Part shown: piece by piece, positions 7,708 to 15,167 of the stretch
Layout: every line of letters starts with the position of its first letter
Position numbering within the stretch: the stretch's first letter is position 1
IMG/VR virus record: IMGVR_UViG_3300009079_000075
Coordinates: 1 to 31,174 of that record
DNA from: a virus
DNA length: 31,174 nt
Strand: one strand, 5' to 3'
The notes under the pieces: model-generated
The model's input: the letters and a program-made list of their open reading frames with translations, nothing else
Told to the model about the DNA's origin: nothing
Databases searched by the model: none
Program-made: the position numbers and the translations under genes

Positions 7708-9057
7708 ATGGCTGAACCACAAAAATACGTTGAAACCTTTTACGGTCCACAAGAATCGTATGGAGATATTGTACCGGACGCTGCTAGTTTCTACTGGAAG
7801 TTAACTCCACCTGTAAAATTAGGTTTTGGAGAATCAACCGAAGCGGGTATTGCCGGTAAGAGGATCGGAGGTTTCGGTCCAGCTCCTAGATTGTTACCAA
7901 TAACGCAGAGAGCCACAAGTGAAGGTGATAAACTGACTGAATCACAACAGACACCATCTGTACACGTTAATATAAGGGACTTACATCACTGGACAGAATC
8001 ACCAATATCATCTCGGCGAGAGGTACCGGTTCTAAACTTAAAAGAGATGCGCATATTAACCAATCCAATGCTGAATCAGATGGCTAATAGTGTGTTTTCA
8101 ATGATCGAAAATGGGTCTGCCGCGTGGGATACATTCGCAGGAATAATAGACTCAGCATCTGGAGACAATTTTGATTTTGGTCAAGCGTTAGAGCGAATGG
8201 AAAGTGACAAGGATAAGTCAACTGCCAAAAAGAGTGAGGATTCTAAAAGCACTGTATCATCCGGTGATGCAGTGAACTCTAGTGGTAGTGTTACCGGTGC
8301 ATTGCAGGGTAATCTCCCAGAGTCTCAAGTTACAAGGTATTCAGACCCAATGAATCCATACAGTTTATTGTACACGACAAAACCAACCGGGTTTAAATAC
8401 AGTCTACCGTACATGGAAGACTCATATGTTAGCAATTCAGGAATGTTTGGAGATGATGCATCTTCAGCTGGATCGATAGTTTCCGGATTACAAAATTACA
8501 CACAAGGAATGGCAAAAGTATTACAGACTGTTAACATGAGAAAACTAGCAGCTCCTGGTAAGTTGATAGAGCAACCGAAAGCCTTCACTTTCACTGGTAG
8601 AGAGAAGTCATATACAGTCACATTCCCACTATTTAACACTAAATCATATGTAGAAATCATACGAAATTGGCAGTTTATATATTTAATGTCATATCAGAAT
8701 ACACCTAATAGAGTTAATAGAGATTTGATAGACCCTCCATGTATATATGAATCGTATATACCAGGCATGTGGTATAGTAAGTATTCAGCATTAACAAGTA
8801 TGACTGTAGATTTCATTGGAGCGAGGAGAGAGATGTATGTACCTATAGACTTTTTAGATCATGCAGACAATCAACACGAACAACAAGCTTCAGGCAATTG
8901 GATTGAAAAGAAGCGTAAAGTGTTAACTGTTATACCAGATGCCTATCAAGTAACACTCACATTAACTGAGCTATTTAGTGAGACACAAAATATGAAACAT
9001 CAAATGCTACGTGAATCAATGAATGATAAAATTAGAACCGGTGTGATAACGAGATAG
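7708..9057 (+). CDS. 48: Baseplate tube cap protein (gp48-like)
   Basis: A 449-residue protein. The C-terminal third has a tube-like beta domain: KAFTFTGREKSYTVTFPLF, then NWQFIYLMSYQN, then YSALTSMTVDFIGARREM, ending in VIPDAYQVTLTLTELFSE. The closing 'AYQVTLTLTEL' strand, a protein related in fold to the tail tube, and a position right after the tape measure all fit T4 gp48, which caps the hub and joins gp54 to begin the tube. A polar Ser/Lys-rich stretch (about 166-200) looks disordered. T4 gp48 is 364 residues. It starts 12 bases after the tape measure stop with no clear ribosome site. A different tube-fold baseplate protein is the main alternative. Confidence 0.6.
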   Translation: MAEPQKYVETFYGPQESYGDIVPDAASFYWKLTPPVKLGFGESTEAGIAGKRIGGFGPAPRLLPITQRATSEGDKLTESQQTPSVHVNIRDLHHWTESPISSRREVPVLNLKEMRILTNPMLNQMANSVFSMIENGSAAWDTFAGIIDSASGDNFDFGQALERMESDKDKSTAKKSEDSKSTVSSGDAVNSSGSVTGALQGNLPESQVTRYSDPMNPYSLLYTTKPTGFKYSLPYMEDSYVSNSGMFGDDASSAGSIVSGLQNYTQGMAKVLQTVNMRKLAAPGKLIEQPKAFTFTGREKSYTVTFPLFNTKSYVEIIRNWQFIYLMSYQNTPNRVNRDLIDPPCIYESYIPGMWYSKYSALTSMTVDFIGARREMYVPIDFLDHADNQHEQQASGNWIEKKRKVLTVIPDAYQVTLTLTELFSETQNMKHQMLRESMNDKIRTGVITR

Positions 9058-9059
9058 TC

Positions 9060-9440
9060 ATGGAAGAAGCAATAAAATACGACAAGTATGAGGTAGAATC
9101 GTTACTACAACTCTCCAAAAATCAAGAATTTAAACTTGAGAGGATTTTTGATGTATATAAGCAATCTGGTGGTAAATTTTTTTATTATAATATATTTAAT
9201 AGCGTGCGCTTTCCATCACCACTTCATCAGGATGCATACACATTATACTACACAAAGATAGAAGATTTATGGACCGTGATATCATTTAGGCACTATGGTA
9301 GAATAGATCTGTGGTGGATTGTTGCTAGTATAAACGGTATTGACAATACATTCATACCACTACCTCCTGGAACAAAATTAATGATACCGACGCCAGTTGC
9401 TATCCGGTCGATTATTGACTCTGTGAGGGATAAATTATAG
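9060..9440 (+). CDS. 53: Baseplate wedge protein (gp53-like, LysM-type fold)
   Basis: A 126-residue protein. Residues about 60-112 read YTKIEDLWTVISFRHYGR, then LWWIVASINGIDNTF, then IPLPPGTKLMIPTP. This is the pattern of LysM-like phage baseplate proteins: a 'ligand' strand, 'LWW(I)', an Asn/Ile turn, and a 'PG..L.IP' end. In T4, gp53 holds neighbouring wedges together around the hub and has such a fold; it is longer (196 residues). The gene starts 2 bases after the gp48-like gene and ends 1 base before the next. The LysM-like signature is clear; equivalence to gp53 is by size, fold and context. Confidence 0.6.
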   Translation: MEEAIKYDKYEVESLLQLSKNQEFKLERIFDVYKQSGGKFFYYNIFNSVRFPSPLHQDAYTLYYTKIEDLWTVISFRHYGRIDLWWIVASINGIDNTFIPLPPGTKLMIPTPVAIRSIIDSVRDKL

Positions 9441-9441
9441 T

Positions 9442-11082
9442 ATGTCTGATGTAATCAAATTTTTTGAGTCTGTTGTGAAAAAAATAGACTTGGATCAAGG
9501 TAATGTCGGTTCAGTTGAGCAATTTGATGATCGTAGATTCCGATTTGGAGCTTATTTAATAAATCAAGATGCCCGGGCCGTGAAACTACGTAAAGGTAAT
9601 ATAACTGAACTAGAGATAGTCGATGACTTGACTGACTGGTTCCATCACGGACACATAACGTTCACAAATCCAGATGATATATTAGAGCGAACTCAATCAC
9701 AGCTGATGAATGAAGGTGACGATCTAAACCAACGTGCAGGTATAGTACCATATAGATTCAGAGGTGATTGTAGAGACATGCTATACATATTCATGGAACC
9801 TCACATCACACCAGAGGATCAACCTACTGCTAATTTAAATAATATGGTACATACGTTTAAATTCTTATTCACGGTATATGCAGTTGAGGATATACTCGAT
9901 GAGAGAGGCAAGAGATACAAGAAGCAGAAGATGTACTTTCATGATTATAGATTACAGATGCTCCGAGAAAAGAATACATATTATAGCACTGCAAAAAATT
10001 ACAATATACTAGGAGATCGCAACGAAACTAGAACAACAATATCACAGAAGAGTAACGCGAACCGAGAGAAGTATACAGGTGAGATAATTCAGGATATATT
10101 GAACTCTTCATTGCTTGAAACAGACACGAAAGGGTTATTCTCGAGGAACTGGGAGTTTGGTTCTAGTAAACTCTTCTATACAAGCCCGAGTGAAAATAAG
10201 GCCATTGATGATTTAAATTATGTACTAGATGTACATGCAAGTTCACATGAGACACAATATCAGCCTTGTGTGCTCAAGGTACAGCGATATTCGGAGAGAT
10301 TTGAATTGTTACCTCTATCGCAGTATTTTGAAAATGCAGTACACGATAGAGGTCCTGGTGTATATCAATCCGAACATTTTCTATTGTCTTTTGAAAATGA
10401 GGCTCGTAATGATTCAATCCCACCGGAACGTAAGACTTTTGGTAAATCCGCGCAGGATATCAATATAAACTATCACTACCCTGATATTTCAGTGATTGAT
10501 GACTTTATATTCTCTGAAATAAATGGTGTTGATTGTCAGGAAATATTAAACAGTGTGATAACACATAGGTATAATGAGAGTGATAAATCTTTTGGAATAA
10601 GTCTCGTGAGTGGTAACATATCTACAATACAGGATGATTTTCAATCACTATATATTAGCAAAACGTTTGGTGGTGAAAATGGTAGTGGTTTCACGAGTTG
10701 GTTAACAGACATTTCTAGAGAAAGTAACTACAATATTTCAATTGCATCATCCAACAGATCCGACACATCAAGTATATTCTCAACTGGCCGGAACAAAAAG
10801 CTGTTAGCCGCATTTTTGTTAGGTAATACAATTGAATTTCAATCTAGAGGGCTTACGAGTAGAAGATCCGGTGTCTGGATCGCAATGGATCGTGAGAATA
10901 ACTACATTGATAATGAGTATGATGAAAAAGTGTTAGGTCAATATTTTTGTACAAGAGTAGTGCATCGTATAGATGCAGATGGGTCATATAATAACAGTGT
11001 GATTGCCGTGAAACCTTATACATACAGGAATCAAAGATTCTCGACTAACGATATACTATTTAAAGATACAGAAAAGTTGTAA
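9442..11082 (+). CDS. Baseplate hub-like protein (possible gp27 equivalent)
   Basis: A 546-residue beta-rich protein without a signal peptide or membrane segment. The first 120 residues (DARAVKLRKGNITELEIVDD, with DWFHHGHITFTN) look like the first domain of phage hub proteins of the gp27/gpD type. The C-terminal part (about 454-530: LLGNTIEFQSRGLTSRRSG, then GQYFCTRVVHRI) looks like a barrel that closes such hubs. Its position after the tape measure, gp48- and gp53-like genes also suits the hub. T4 gp27 is 391 residues. The match is structural impression plus context, so the alternative is an unassigned baseplate protein. No lysozyme domain is present, so a cell-puncturing gp5 must be encoded elsewhere. 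Confidence 0.45.
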   Translation: MSDVIKFFESVVKKIDLDQGNVGSVEQFDDRRFRFGAYLINQDARAVKLRKGNITELEIVDDLTDWFHHGHITFTNPDDILERTQSQLMNEGDDLNQRAGIVPYRFRGDCRDMLYIFMEPHITPEDQPTANLNNMVHTFKFLFTVYAVEDILDERGKRYKKQKMYFHDYRLQMLREKNTYYSTAKNYNILGDRNETRTTISQKSNANREKYTGEIIQDILNSSLLETDTKGLFSRNWEFGSSKLFYTSPSENKAIDDLNYVLDVHASSHETQYQPCVLKVQRYSERFELLPLSQYFENAVHDRGPGVYQSEHFLLSFENEARNDSIPPERKTFGKSAQDININYHYPDISVIDDFIFSEINGVDCQEILNSVITHRYNESDKSFGISLVSGNISTIQDDFQSLYISKTFGGENGSGFTSWLTDISRESNYNISIASSNRSDTSSIFSTGRNKKLLAAFLLGNTIEFQSRGLTSRRSGVWIAMDRENNYIDNEYDEKVLGQYFCTRVVHRIDADGSYNNSVIAVKPYTYRNQRFSTNDILFKDTEKL

Positions 11083-11084
11083 GT

Positions 11085-12335
11085 ATGACAATATTAAGAA
11101 CAGATCCTTTTTTGATAGATATAAATTTAGTATCTACAATCGATTTACAAGCAAACATATCGGATTATGTATCACTGCTAGAAAATTTCGCTGATGAATG
11201 TGTGTTGAACAATACATTCTGGCATACCGACAGTCATAGTGATCCAATAACGAGCAAGATAGACTTTTTTACAAAGCTAAATAATAATCAAATAAAATCA
11301 AAAGACAATCCACACGGAGCGAAGAAGCGAAATATAGACACAAAAATGTTACATCGTAAGAATTATGAGGACCAAGTTCCGGATGACGTGATTTTGAAGG
11401 TGGATAGTAACAAGCATGCTTCAATGATCGATCCTACAACAATAACAGGTACAAAAACCACTATAACCCGTGAGTGGGTTCTAGATGGTGATGACTACGG
11501 TATACAATCAAACGGTAAATGGGAACATACAGTGAATACACAAGCTGTAGAGTATAGTGTAGAAGAAATTTTACCAATACAAGCAACACCTCCGGAGTTG
11601 CAAGAGGAATTCGGCATGAAAGATATGACCTCGTGGTTTGTCTTGTGGTGGTTGGAGAAGTTTTACACCACACACAACGTAGTCCGGCAGCAACTGGTAG
11701 AGATGTTAGGCGAACAGAATGAGTTTTTTGTAAAGTTTAGTGACAGTGTTGGTCAGCTAAAAAATATCACTGATACACGCGACACATCAACACTACCTGT
11801 ATGGGATACTAACGTAGAGGCATTCGGGTTAGAATATTCAACACCATCAACTGTGGCTGGTGTTAGTAAATATTGTCTACTACCAGAGAGTGTCGCATTA
11901 TGTGAACAATTATCAAAAAATACAAATCAAATCTTCCGGTCTAATATTGCAAATATGATGGAAGATGCAAGTAGAGATGAGATTATATCTGGTGTTATGC
12001 CTAGCTTTTCTAATCAAAGTCATGGTAATAATCTTGTGACAGACAATATGCATATAACACGCATGTTTAATTTTGTTGAAACAGTCAGAAATGTCATACA
12101 AGATCACCTAAAAGGGTTGTATGGAGTTTTAGAGTTATTAAGCAATAGAGAAAATTACATGATAGTCAATAAACCCAAACAAATATTATTGAAGGTTGAA
12201 AATTTCACAACAGCGGTTGATGTATTTAAAAATAAGATCAAATCGTTTGACAAAACAAGTGAATCGCCTGTATCTAGATACGGTAAGTCTATGATTTATG
12301 GTACGAATAATAGGAATCAGTCACTCTCAGTGTAG
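11085..12335 (+). CDS. Unrecognised tail/baseplate-operon protein
   Basis: A 416-residue protein not recognised as a known family. It has an N-terminal part rich in Asn/Asp and a short aromatic helix around residues 179-200 (MTSWFVLWWLEKFYTTHN). The C-terminal half is mainly helical (about 260-390) and has no signal peptide. It begins 2 bases after the hub-like gene and ends the tail/baseplate transcript: the next gene is convergent and its stop lies one base away. Its membership of a structural operon suggests a virion or assembly role. A function cannot be assigned from the sequence. Confidence 0.8.
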   Translation: MTILRTDPFLIDINLVSTIDLQANISDYVSLLENFADECVLNNTFWHTDSHSDPITSKIDFFTKLNNNQIKSKDNPHGAKKRNIDTKMLHRKNYEDQVPDDVILKVDSNKHASMIDPTTITGTKTTITREWVLDGDDYGIQSNGKWEHTVNTQAVEYSVEEILPIQATPPELQEEFGMKDMTSWFVLWWLEKFYTTHNVVRQQLVEMLGEQNEFFVKFSDSVGQLKNITDTRDTSTLPVWDTNVEAFGLEYSTPSTVAGVSKYCLLPESVALCEQLSKNTNQIFRSNIANMMEDASRDEIISGVMPSFSNQSHGNNLVTDNMHITRMFNFVETVRNVIQDHLKGLYGVLELLSNRENYMIVNKPKQILLKVENFTTAVDVFKNKIKSFDKTSESPVSRYGKSMIYGTNNRNQSLSV

Positions 12336-12336
12336 A

Positions 12337-12798
12337 TTAATCCTCTTCTGATTCATTCTTGATTTCAATTATATCACCGGAGTTCATCAATTTATCTAGT
12401 ATTTCTTGTCTAGTCAATGTATTGCTACTACCCTTTTGTTCTAACATGGCTTGCTTGGACTCAATATCCATCACCTTGACCTTAATTTGTGTTTCCGCCT
12501 TTTGTTGTTGTAGTAAAACCTTATTTAATGCCTCTATCGCACTAGTACTAGCTTTGTATAGTTCTGCGAGTGAGTGTACATCCTCCGGCTCCGGAGCACT
12601 CACGATGAATTGCTTTATATTGTCAATAGTATCCATACTATCTTCAATCAATCTCCCTGTATTATTTAAAATAAATTGCTCCAAGTCCTCTTTTTTAAGG
12701 TTAAAGGGTGCCTTTTCCGGATTTCGAGTGAGTTCTGTTGTATGTTTTAATTGATCTAACAGGGAATCGATACTATCTTCATTATCGTTTGTCTCCAT
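12337..12798 (-). CDS. 16: Small terminase subunit (gp16-like)
   Basis: A 153-residue acidic, helical protein. The core (about 55-115) is a coiled-coil hairpin, with SMDTIDNIKQFI, then AELYKASTSAIEALNKVLLQQQ, given here as AELYKASTSAIEALN and KVLLQQQ. It is followed by a C-terminal LTRQEILDKLM element. This matches the layout of T4-type gp16 (164 residues): central antiparallel helices that form a ring, and a 'SxxEiidxl' type end that regulates the large terminase gp17. It recognises DNA and stimulates packaging. It is alone on the minus strand, behind its own late octamer, convergent with the tail operon. A different helical assembly protein is possible. Confidence 0.6.
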   Translation of the reverse strand: METNDNEDSIDSLLDQLKHTTELTRNPEKAPFNLKKEDLEQFILNNTGRLIEDSMDTIDNIKQFIVSAPEPEDVHSLAELYKASTSAIEALNKVLLQQQKAETQIKVKVMDIESKQAMLEQKGSSNTLTRQEILDKLMNSGDIIEIKNESEED

Positions 12799-12804
12799 AT
12801 TTAA

Positions 12805-12812
12805 TATTTAGT
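12805..12812 (-). promoter_or_regulatory. Late promoter (ACTAAATA) for gp16-like gene
   Basis: On the minus strand ACTAAATA, the same octamer as before the tail tube gene, lies 6 nt upstream of the ATG at 12798. T4 geometry places the RNA start at 12799, a one-base leader. No Shine-Dalgarno is possible in such a leader. Confidence 0.55.
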
Positions 12813-12821
12813 AAATTGTTG

Positions 12822-12850
12822 TTGAAAAACAATTCAATATATACTATAAT
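12822..12850 (+). promoter_or_regulatory. Sigma70-type promoter for the dut/gp44 operon
   Basis: TTGAAA (12822-12827) and TATAAT (12845-12850) are separated by 17 bp: a perfect -10, a -35 with one mismatch and ideal spacing. It is the only such promoter noticed between genes here. It drives the replication genes, so it is probably used early by unmodified host polymerase. The expected start, seven bases past the -10, is 12857, the A of the first ATG. It lies 9 bp from the leftward late promoter at 12805-12812. Confidence 0.75.
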
Positions 12851-12856
12851 GATATT

Positions 12857-13006
12857 ATGATAACAGTAGAAGTACAGGGACACGGTAAGTTTGTAATCGC
12901 AAGCAACAAATTGAATGAATTACTGGATTGGCTATCCAATCATTCCATGCCAGTGGAGGTGAATGTAAGAAAATTGCACGATGATGACACTCTGTTAAAC
13001 GGATGA
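12857..13006 (+). CDS. Unknown 49-residue protein, first gene of dut/gp44 operon
   Basis: The protein reads MITVEVQGHGKFVIASNKLN, then ELLDWLSNHSMPVEVNVRKL, then HDDDTLLNG. It is a small soluble alpha/beta-type polypeptide with no recognised domain. Support for it being real is positional: its ATG sits at the expected start point of the sigma70-type promoter, and its stop overlaps the dUTPase start in ATGA (13003-13006), a standard coupling arrangement. The role is unknown. Confidence 0.75.
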   Translation: MITVEVQGHGKFVIASNKLNELLDWLSNHSMPVEVNVRKLHDDDTLLNG

Positions 13007-13473
13007 ACATAAAATTATTAAAAACACACACGTTAGCAGTATTACCAACTGCCAACAACAAAGAACATGGTACAGGTGATTCTGGTTTTGATTTAGTTGC
13101 AGTTGAGAGTGTTCAGATACCCGCTAGATCTTCTGATGTCGTCCCGGTTGGAATAACGCTAGCGGATATAACTCCTGGTTATTGGATTAGAATTGAACCT
13201 AGAAGCGGTCTAGGATTTAAACACAGTATACAGCCGCATTTAGGTGTCATTGACAATGGATATAGAGGTGATTTAGCGGTCAAATTATATAATTTTAGTG
13301 ATGTAATGTTTGATGTGAATCCGGGTGATAAAATCGCACAGCTAGTTGTATATCCACTATTACAACCTAAATTTGAATTTGTAGAAGAAATAACTACAAC
13401 CGCCCGTGGAGATAAGGGTTTTGGTAGTAGTGACATGAAAACTAAATTAAAATCTGGTTCCGACCAAGTCTGA
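13003..13473 (+). CDS. dut: dUTPase (deoxyuridine triphosphatase)
   Basis: A 156-residue trimeric-type dUTPase with all five conserved motifs in order: I GDSGFDLVA (25-33), II PRSGLG (66-71), III GVIDNGYRGD (81-90) with the catalytic-type Asp84 and Tyr87, IV GDKIAQLVV (108-116), V RGDKGFGSS (135-143). It hydrolyses dUTP to dUMP and pyrophosphate, keeping uracil out of phage DNA and supplying dUMP for dTTP synthesis. This suits an AT-rich genome. Motif III has GY where many enzymes have a single residue before YRG in GVID-x-DYRG; otherwise the motifs look active. The gene overlaps the upstream small gene by four bases and precedes the clamp loader gene by one. Confidence 0.95.
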   Translation: MNIKLLKTHTLAVLPTANNKEHGTGDSGFDLVAVESVQIPARSSDVVPVGITLADITPGYWIRIEPRSGLGFKHSIQPHLGVIDNGYRGDLAVKLYNFSDVMFDVNPGDKIAQLVVYPLLQPKFEFVEEITTTARGDKGFGSSDMKTKLKSGSDQV

Positions 13474-13474
13474 T

Positions 13475-14395
13475 ATGTTTGAGAGTTTATGGATTGAAAA
13501 ATATCGCCCTAGTAAATTAGATCAGCTAGTCTTGTCTGATAATAACAGACAGATATTAAAGAAATATCAAAAGACTGGAGAGATTCCTAACTTATTGTTC
13601 ATCGGCCCAGCCGGTATTGGAAAAACTAGTTTGGCTCGCGTTATTTGTAATGATGTTTTGGGATGTCAATATTTATATATAAACGCAAGTGATGAAAACG
13701 GCATTGATACAATACGGTCGAAGGTTACTAATTTCTCTCGAACAAAGAGTTTCGATGGAAAGATCAAGTGTATTATTTTAGATGAGACAGATGGTCTCAG
13801 CCTAGACGCACAGAGAGCTTTGCGTAACACCATGGAGGAGCATTCATCAATAACAAGATTTATACTAACAGCGAACTATAACCATAGGATAATACCACCA
13901 CTGCAGAGTAGATGTCAATCATTAGACTTAACACCAGATATGAAGGGATGTTTAGAGCGAATTGATCATATAGCTAAATGTGAGTCGATAGAGGTTACAG
14001 ATCAACAAAAGCTGCATGAGTTTGTTAAAAAATGTTATCCAGATTTACGTAAATGTATAAATGAGATACAAAAAAATACTATTGATAACAAACTGTGCCT
14101 CGACAACTTAGTCAAAGTCAAGGATGTGTTCGTTGAGAGCTTGTATGAAATAATAAACAAGGGACTTGCAATGAAAGCTAGGAAAAAAATCATCGAGAAT
14201 GAGCATGTTTTTAGTGGTGATTATACAGAGCTACTGAGATCCCTATTTAATTATATTGATAGTTCATCAATGAACAATAATGACAAGGCTACGTGGTTAT
14301 TAGTAGTATCAGAACACATATATCGCGCTAGCTTTGTTATGGATCCTGAAATTAACTTTTACTCGTGTATTATAGAGCTATCAACAAAAAAATGA
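13475..14395 (+). CDS. 44: Sliding clamp loader ATPase subunit (gp44-type, RFC-like)
   Basis: A 306-residue AAA+ clamp loader (T4 gp44 is 319). It starts with the 'WIEKYRP' motif. It carries Walker A GPAGIGKTS (44-52), Walker B CIILDETD (99-106), sensor-1 TAN (132-134) and the SRC arginine-finger motif QSRCQ (144-148). It loads the ring-shaped clamp onto primer ends for the replicative polymerase. 'NASDENGID' and 'DAQRALRNTMEE' are closer to cellular RFC small subunits than T4 gp44 is, whereas the C-terminal PDLRKCINEI segment resembles gp44. The partner gp62 and the clamp gp45 are not in this window. It is cotranscribed with dUTPase. Its last 15 bases overlap the 3' end of a minus-strand gene. 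Confidence 0.92.
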   Translation: MFESLWIEKYRPSKLDQLVLSDNNRQILKKYQKTGEIPNLLFIGPAGIGKTSLARVICNDVLGCQYLYINASDENGIDTIRSKVTNFSRTKSFDGKIKCIILDETDGLSLDAQRALRNTMEEHSSITRFILTANYNHRIIPPLQSRCQSLDLTPDMKGCLERIDHIAKCESIEVTDQQKLHEFVKKCYPDLRKCINEIQKNTIDNKLCLDNLVKVKDVFVESLYEIINKGLAMKARKKIIENEHVFSGDYTELLRSLFNYIDSSSMNNNDKATWLLVVSEHIYRASFVMDPEINFYSCIIELSTKK

Positions 14396-14533
14396 TTTTA
14401 TCCTTGTGGATAAGGATTTGATCCAACCACAAAAAAGACATTTACTTGCACAACATTCCTTTGGTTGGTTTGCAGGCTTTTTTCTAGGACGACCTCTAGG
14501 TCTTTTAGGTTTTTGTGTACTATTTTGTTTCAT
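14381..14533 (-). CDS. Small AT-hook and Cys-cluster protein
   Basis: A 50-residue basic protein. Residues 8-20 are Lys/Arg/Pro rich, and RPRGRPRKK (11-19) contains a canonical AT-hook core (RGRP), which binds the minor groove of AT-rich DNA. A Cys cluster follows (C27, C28, C32, C35: ECCASKCLFCGW) with a final Cys at 50, which might bind a metal. Its start overlaps the stop of the upstream minus-strand gene in TAATG (14531-14535), a strong sign of coupled translation. Its 3' end overlaps the gp44 gene tail to tail by 15 bases. Role unknown; DNA binding is inferred from the motif. A random ORF giving both the hook and the coupling is unlikely. Confidence 0.75.
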   Translation of the reverse strand: MKQNSTQKPKRPRGRPRKKPANQPKECCASKCLFCGWIKSLSTRIKSFFC

Positions 14534-15099
14534 TAGGAAATATATCTAGATGTATATGACTCAGCACCGGTTGCTCCTTGTTGTTTTATATCCTTATCTG
14601 TCATTGCTTTATTATTCTTATCATCCGTGCCGGTCTGTCTAGTAGGAGATGTAAATTGGTCACCTTCTTCTTCAACCTTTTTGAGTTCTGTTGGTTTTAC
14701 GTCAATATTCTCTTCACGCTTGAGACTATCTGGAATATCTGGTAATGTGTCATTAGGTCCGTCCAATTCTATTAAATTTTGAGGCAATGTAACAAACACA
14801 CCATTAAACCTACCAGGAGCTGTTTCCTGTGTAATATCAATATGAAAATCATCAGTACCTAATGCTTGATCAACGCTGGAATTAACTGCAGGTCGTAGTG
14901 TCTTTACTGAACTAACACGCAGAATGAGATCTGATTCATCCAATTCCCTCAGCTTGTCTATTAATTGCTGAGGAGCTTTGGTAGACCACTCGTCCTGGTT
15001 CCAGCCCTGTTTTAACTTAATAATATCACCGGTCAAAAACCCGCCACCTTGATATCTTGAAAAATTACTTTCAAAAATTGTGTTAAATTTACTAGTCAT
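14533..15099 (-). CDS. Unknown phage protein, late-promoter driven
   Basis: A 188-residue protein of unrecognised function. The N-terminal part FNTIFESNFSRYQGGGFLTG then DIIKLKQGW looks ordered and resembles a segment I associate with hypothetical proteins of marine T4-like phages. Residues about 40-115 alternate helices and strands. The last 70 residues (from about 120) are charged and Thr/Gln/Lys rich and probably disordered. It is read leftward from its own late octamer at 15106-15113 and is coupled to the AT-hook gene, so the pair forms a two-gene late unit, possibly for a minor virion or DNA-condensing function. That last point is inference from expression class only. Confidence 0.8.
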   Translation of the reverse strand: MTSKFNTIFESNFSRYQGGGFLTGDIIKLKQGWNQDEWSTKAPQQLIDKLRELDESDLILRVSSVKTLRPAVNSSVDQALGTDDFHIDITQETAPGRFNGVFVTLPQNLIELDGPNDTLPDIPDSLKREENIDVKPTELKKVEEEGDQFTSPTRQTGTDDKNNKAMTDKDIKQQGATGAESYTSRYIS

Positions 15100-15105
15100 T
15101 TTAAT

Positions 15106-15113
15106 TATTTATC
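15106..15113 (-). promoter_or_regulatory. Late promoter (GATAAATA) for the leftward pair
   Basis: On the minus strand GATAAATA lies 6 nt before the ATG at 15099. T4 geometry puts the RNA start at 15100, a one-base leader. It is divergent from the rightward late promoter at 15153-15160, the two octamers being 39 bp apart. Confidence 0.6.
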
Positions 15114-15152
15114 AACCCCCCGAGCTTTTCCAGGCGTATTTTAAACTACTGT

Positions 15153-15160
15153 AATAAATA
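15153..15160 (+). promoter_or_regulatory. Late promoter (AATAAATA) for gp25-gp6 wedge operon
   Basis: AATAAATA lies 7 nt before the ATG at 15168. The predicted RNA start is 15166, a leader of about 2 nt. There is no ribosome binding site in the sequence between. Confidence 0.6.
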
Positions 15161-15167
15161 ATCATAC

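Noticed and set aside
9422-9444. GAGGGATAAATTATAGT before the hub-like gene as promoter or ribosome site
   Set aside because: GATAAATT lacks the final A of the octamer, and the GAGGG is 13 nt or more from the ATG. It lies inside the upstream gene's last codons, so ordinary operon read-through is simpler.
14395-14425. Hairpin after gp44 (TTATCC / GGATAA, loop TTGT)
   Set aside because: The stem is only 6 bp and AT-rich, with no following T run, and it lies within the AT-hook gene. It is not convincing as a terminator.
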